From Paragonimus skrjabini miyazakii (taxonomy: Eukaryota; Platyhelminthes; Trematoda; Plagiorchiida; Troglotrematidae), in assembly GCA_014338405.1 (NCBI GenBank), contig JTDE01001009.1, forward strand, positions 30,978-94,977: 64,000 nucleotides of DNA, written 5' to 3'. Shown piece after piece: positions 63,060 to 64,000 of the stretch. The notes below the pieces were generated by a model. That model worked only from the letters and a program-made list of their open reading frames with translations. It had not been told where the DNA came from and made no database searches. Position numbers and translations under genes: made by a program. The first letter of the stretch is position 1, and every line of letters starts with the position of its first letter.

Positions 63060-63358
63060 ACCGACGCCGGTATCAAGTACAGGAGTGTCGGAGTACGCAA
63101 TGCGTAAACGTCTACACACCCGGTTACAAATGAATGCCATTCGTCCTGAATTGTCTGTCTGCACCTGCTACTAGGACGAAGTTTCGAACTGATAACGATG
63201 GTACTTCATAATACCTTGTCGCAAGCCTCCACTCGCTTAACCGGGTTTGTCAAGTTTTTTATCCACTAGTTGAAGATAATCCGAATGAGGAACAAAACGG
63301 TAACCCTTCGGGATACGGGGCGAAGCTCTTATCCGCTCAACCATCACTTCAACGGTAA
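63060..63358 (-). repeat. Probable tRNA-derived SINE
   Basis: On the minus strand a tRNA-like segment starts near 63358. It has an A box TGGTTGAGCGG (63343-63333) that fits the pol III consensus, a GGATAAGAGC run typical of a D-arm, a GTATCCCGAAGGGTTAC stem-loop and a decayed B box CCGTTTTGTTCCTC. GC-richer sequence follows to about 63060. The T-arm is broken, so it is not a functional tRNA. It belongs to a different family from the hammerhead SINE. Confidence 0.45.
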
Positions 63359-63943
63359 TTGCTTCTCGCGGGCGTATTTAAACACGACCAGTGGCAGAAT
63401 GGAATTGGTTTGATTCGTACTGCGAAAGGTAGCTGTTTAAAACCTCTTTCCGGGCTAGCTCTACATAATCATTCTGAACAAGGGCGCAATTATCAGAAAG
63501 TGGGCACCATAGATTATTATAGTAACGTCACGTTAAAGTTACTCAGTTGCGTACTGGCTGCCCTATATCTGACTTATAGTAGGAACTGTATCCTTCCATG
63601 CATTTCAAAAGAAAACGAATACGGTGAACATATAATTATGGTCTGGTGTTTACTAACAGCAATAGACATATTAGCTAGTTCAGTCTGGTTTTAGCCTATT
63701 GTGAAATGTTCACCTGTTTTTTCAGAAGAATGATCACTTCAGGAAGGCCTTATTATAATTTTGTTTTATGTAGCACTTCCATGTGTTTTTTATGTTTTAC
63801 CTGTGAACATTTCAACACTCAACAGGTTCTAATTTACTCTGCTCTGAGTTTTGAATGCGGTATTCTTTCTGCGACCAAAACAGTTCCCGTGACGTCTTTC
63901 CTACTCAAACTGATGGCAAATGGTGAGTAAACAAATTAACAAT

Positions 63944-64000
63944 ATCTGTAATGTGTCATCGAAACCAGTAAGCGTGCACGAGTTGAATTTCATTCCCGTA
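63944..64000. repeat. Second copy of the repeat starting at 9365, cut by the window end
   Basis: Starting AATGTGTC and containing GAAACCAGTAAGCGTGCACG followed by a GAATTT segment, it aligns with the beginning of the GC-richer segment at 9365. The remainder lies outside the window. Confidence 0.45.

Overview
This 64 kb window looks like a piece of an invertebrate nuclear genome, most likely a parasitic flatworm and probably a digenean fluke (inference). It is AT-rich and gene-poor. The one clear host gene has 6.7-7.7 kb introns with GT-AG boundaries. The rest is old, broken retroelements plus a short interspersed repeat that joins a tRNA-like pol III promoter to a hammerhead ribozyme, the architecture known from the schistosome SINE family Sm-alpha. 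There are no bacterial-style operons, CRISPR arrays or rRNA genes.

Host gene. The minus strand carries the 3' end of a protocadherin-like gene. Exon 42947-43559 encodes the end of the last cadherin repeat, a transmembrane helix and the start of the tail. Exons 34791-35260 and 27855-28136 encode the rest of the cytoplasmic tail up to a stop codon. Splice phases agree across both introns, and an AATAAA signal lies 159 nt past the stop. The upstream cadherin-repeat exons were not found and probably lie beyond base 64000. Two weaker coding candidates are a cysteine-bearing exon on the minus strand (55602-55860) and a 148-codon ORF on the plus strand (59422-59868).

Mobile elements. A CR1/Jockey-type non-LTR reverse transcriptase remnant lies at about 1070-2420 on the minus strand. 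Penelope-like elements (reverse transcriptase plus GIY-YIG endonuclease) lie at about 20085-21125 (+), 50247-51835 (+, flanked by about 300 bp inverted copies of its own 3' end) and 57600-59324 (+). A C-terminal fragment lies at 62655-62815 (-). All are disrupted by frameshifts and stops, and both readable polymerase active sites have lost a catalytic aspartate.

Hammerhead SINE. The family occurs at 40270-40665, 44165-45165 (a tandem array with a 427 bp period plus an inverted copy) and 56205-56805 (an inverted half copy plus a forward copy). The ribozyme at 56655-56697 keeps every core element. This is the most interesting structure in the window, although the general architecture is already known from schistosomes.

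Everything else, including both long introns, holds no gene that can be supported by reading alone. Two other tRNA-like SINE heads, an inverted repeat at 12.1-12.3 kb and a repeat shared by 9.37 kb and the window end were also seen.
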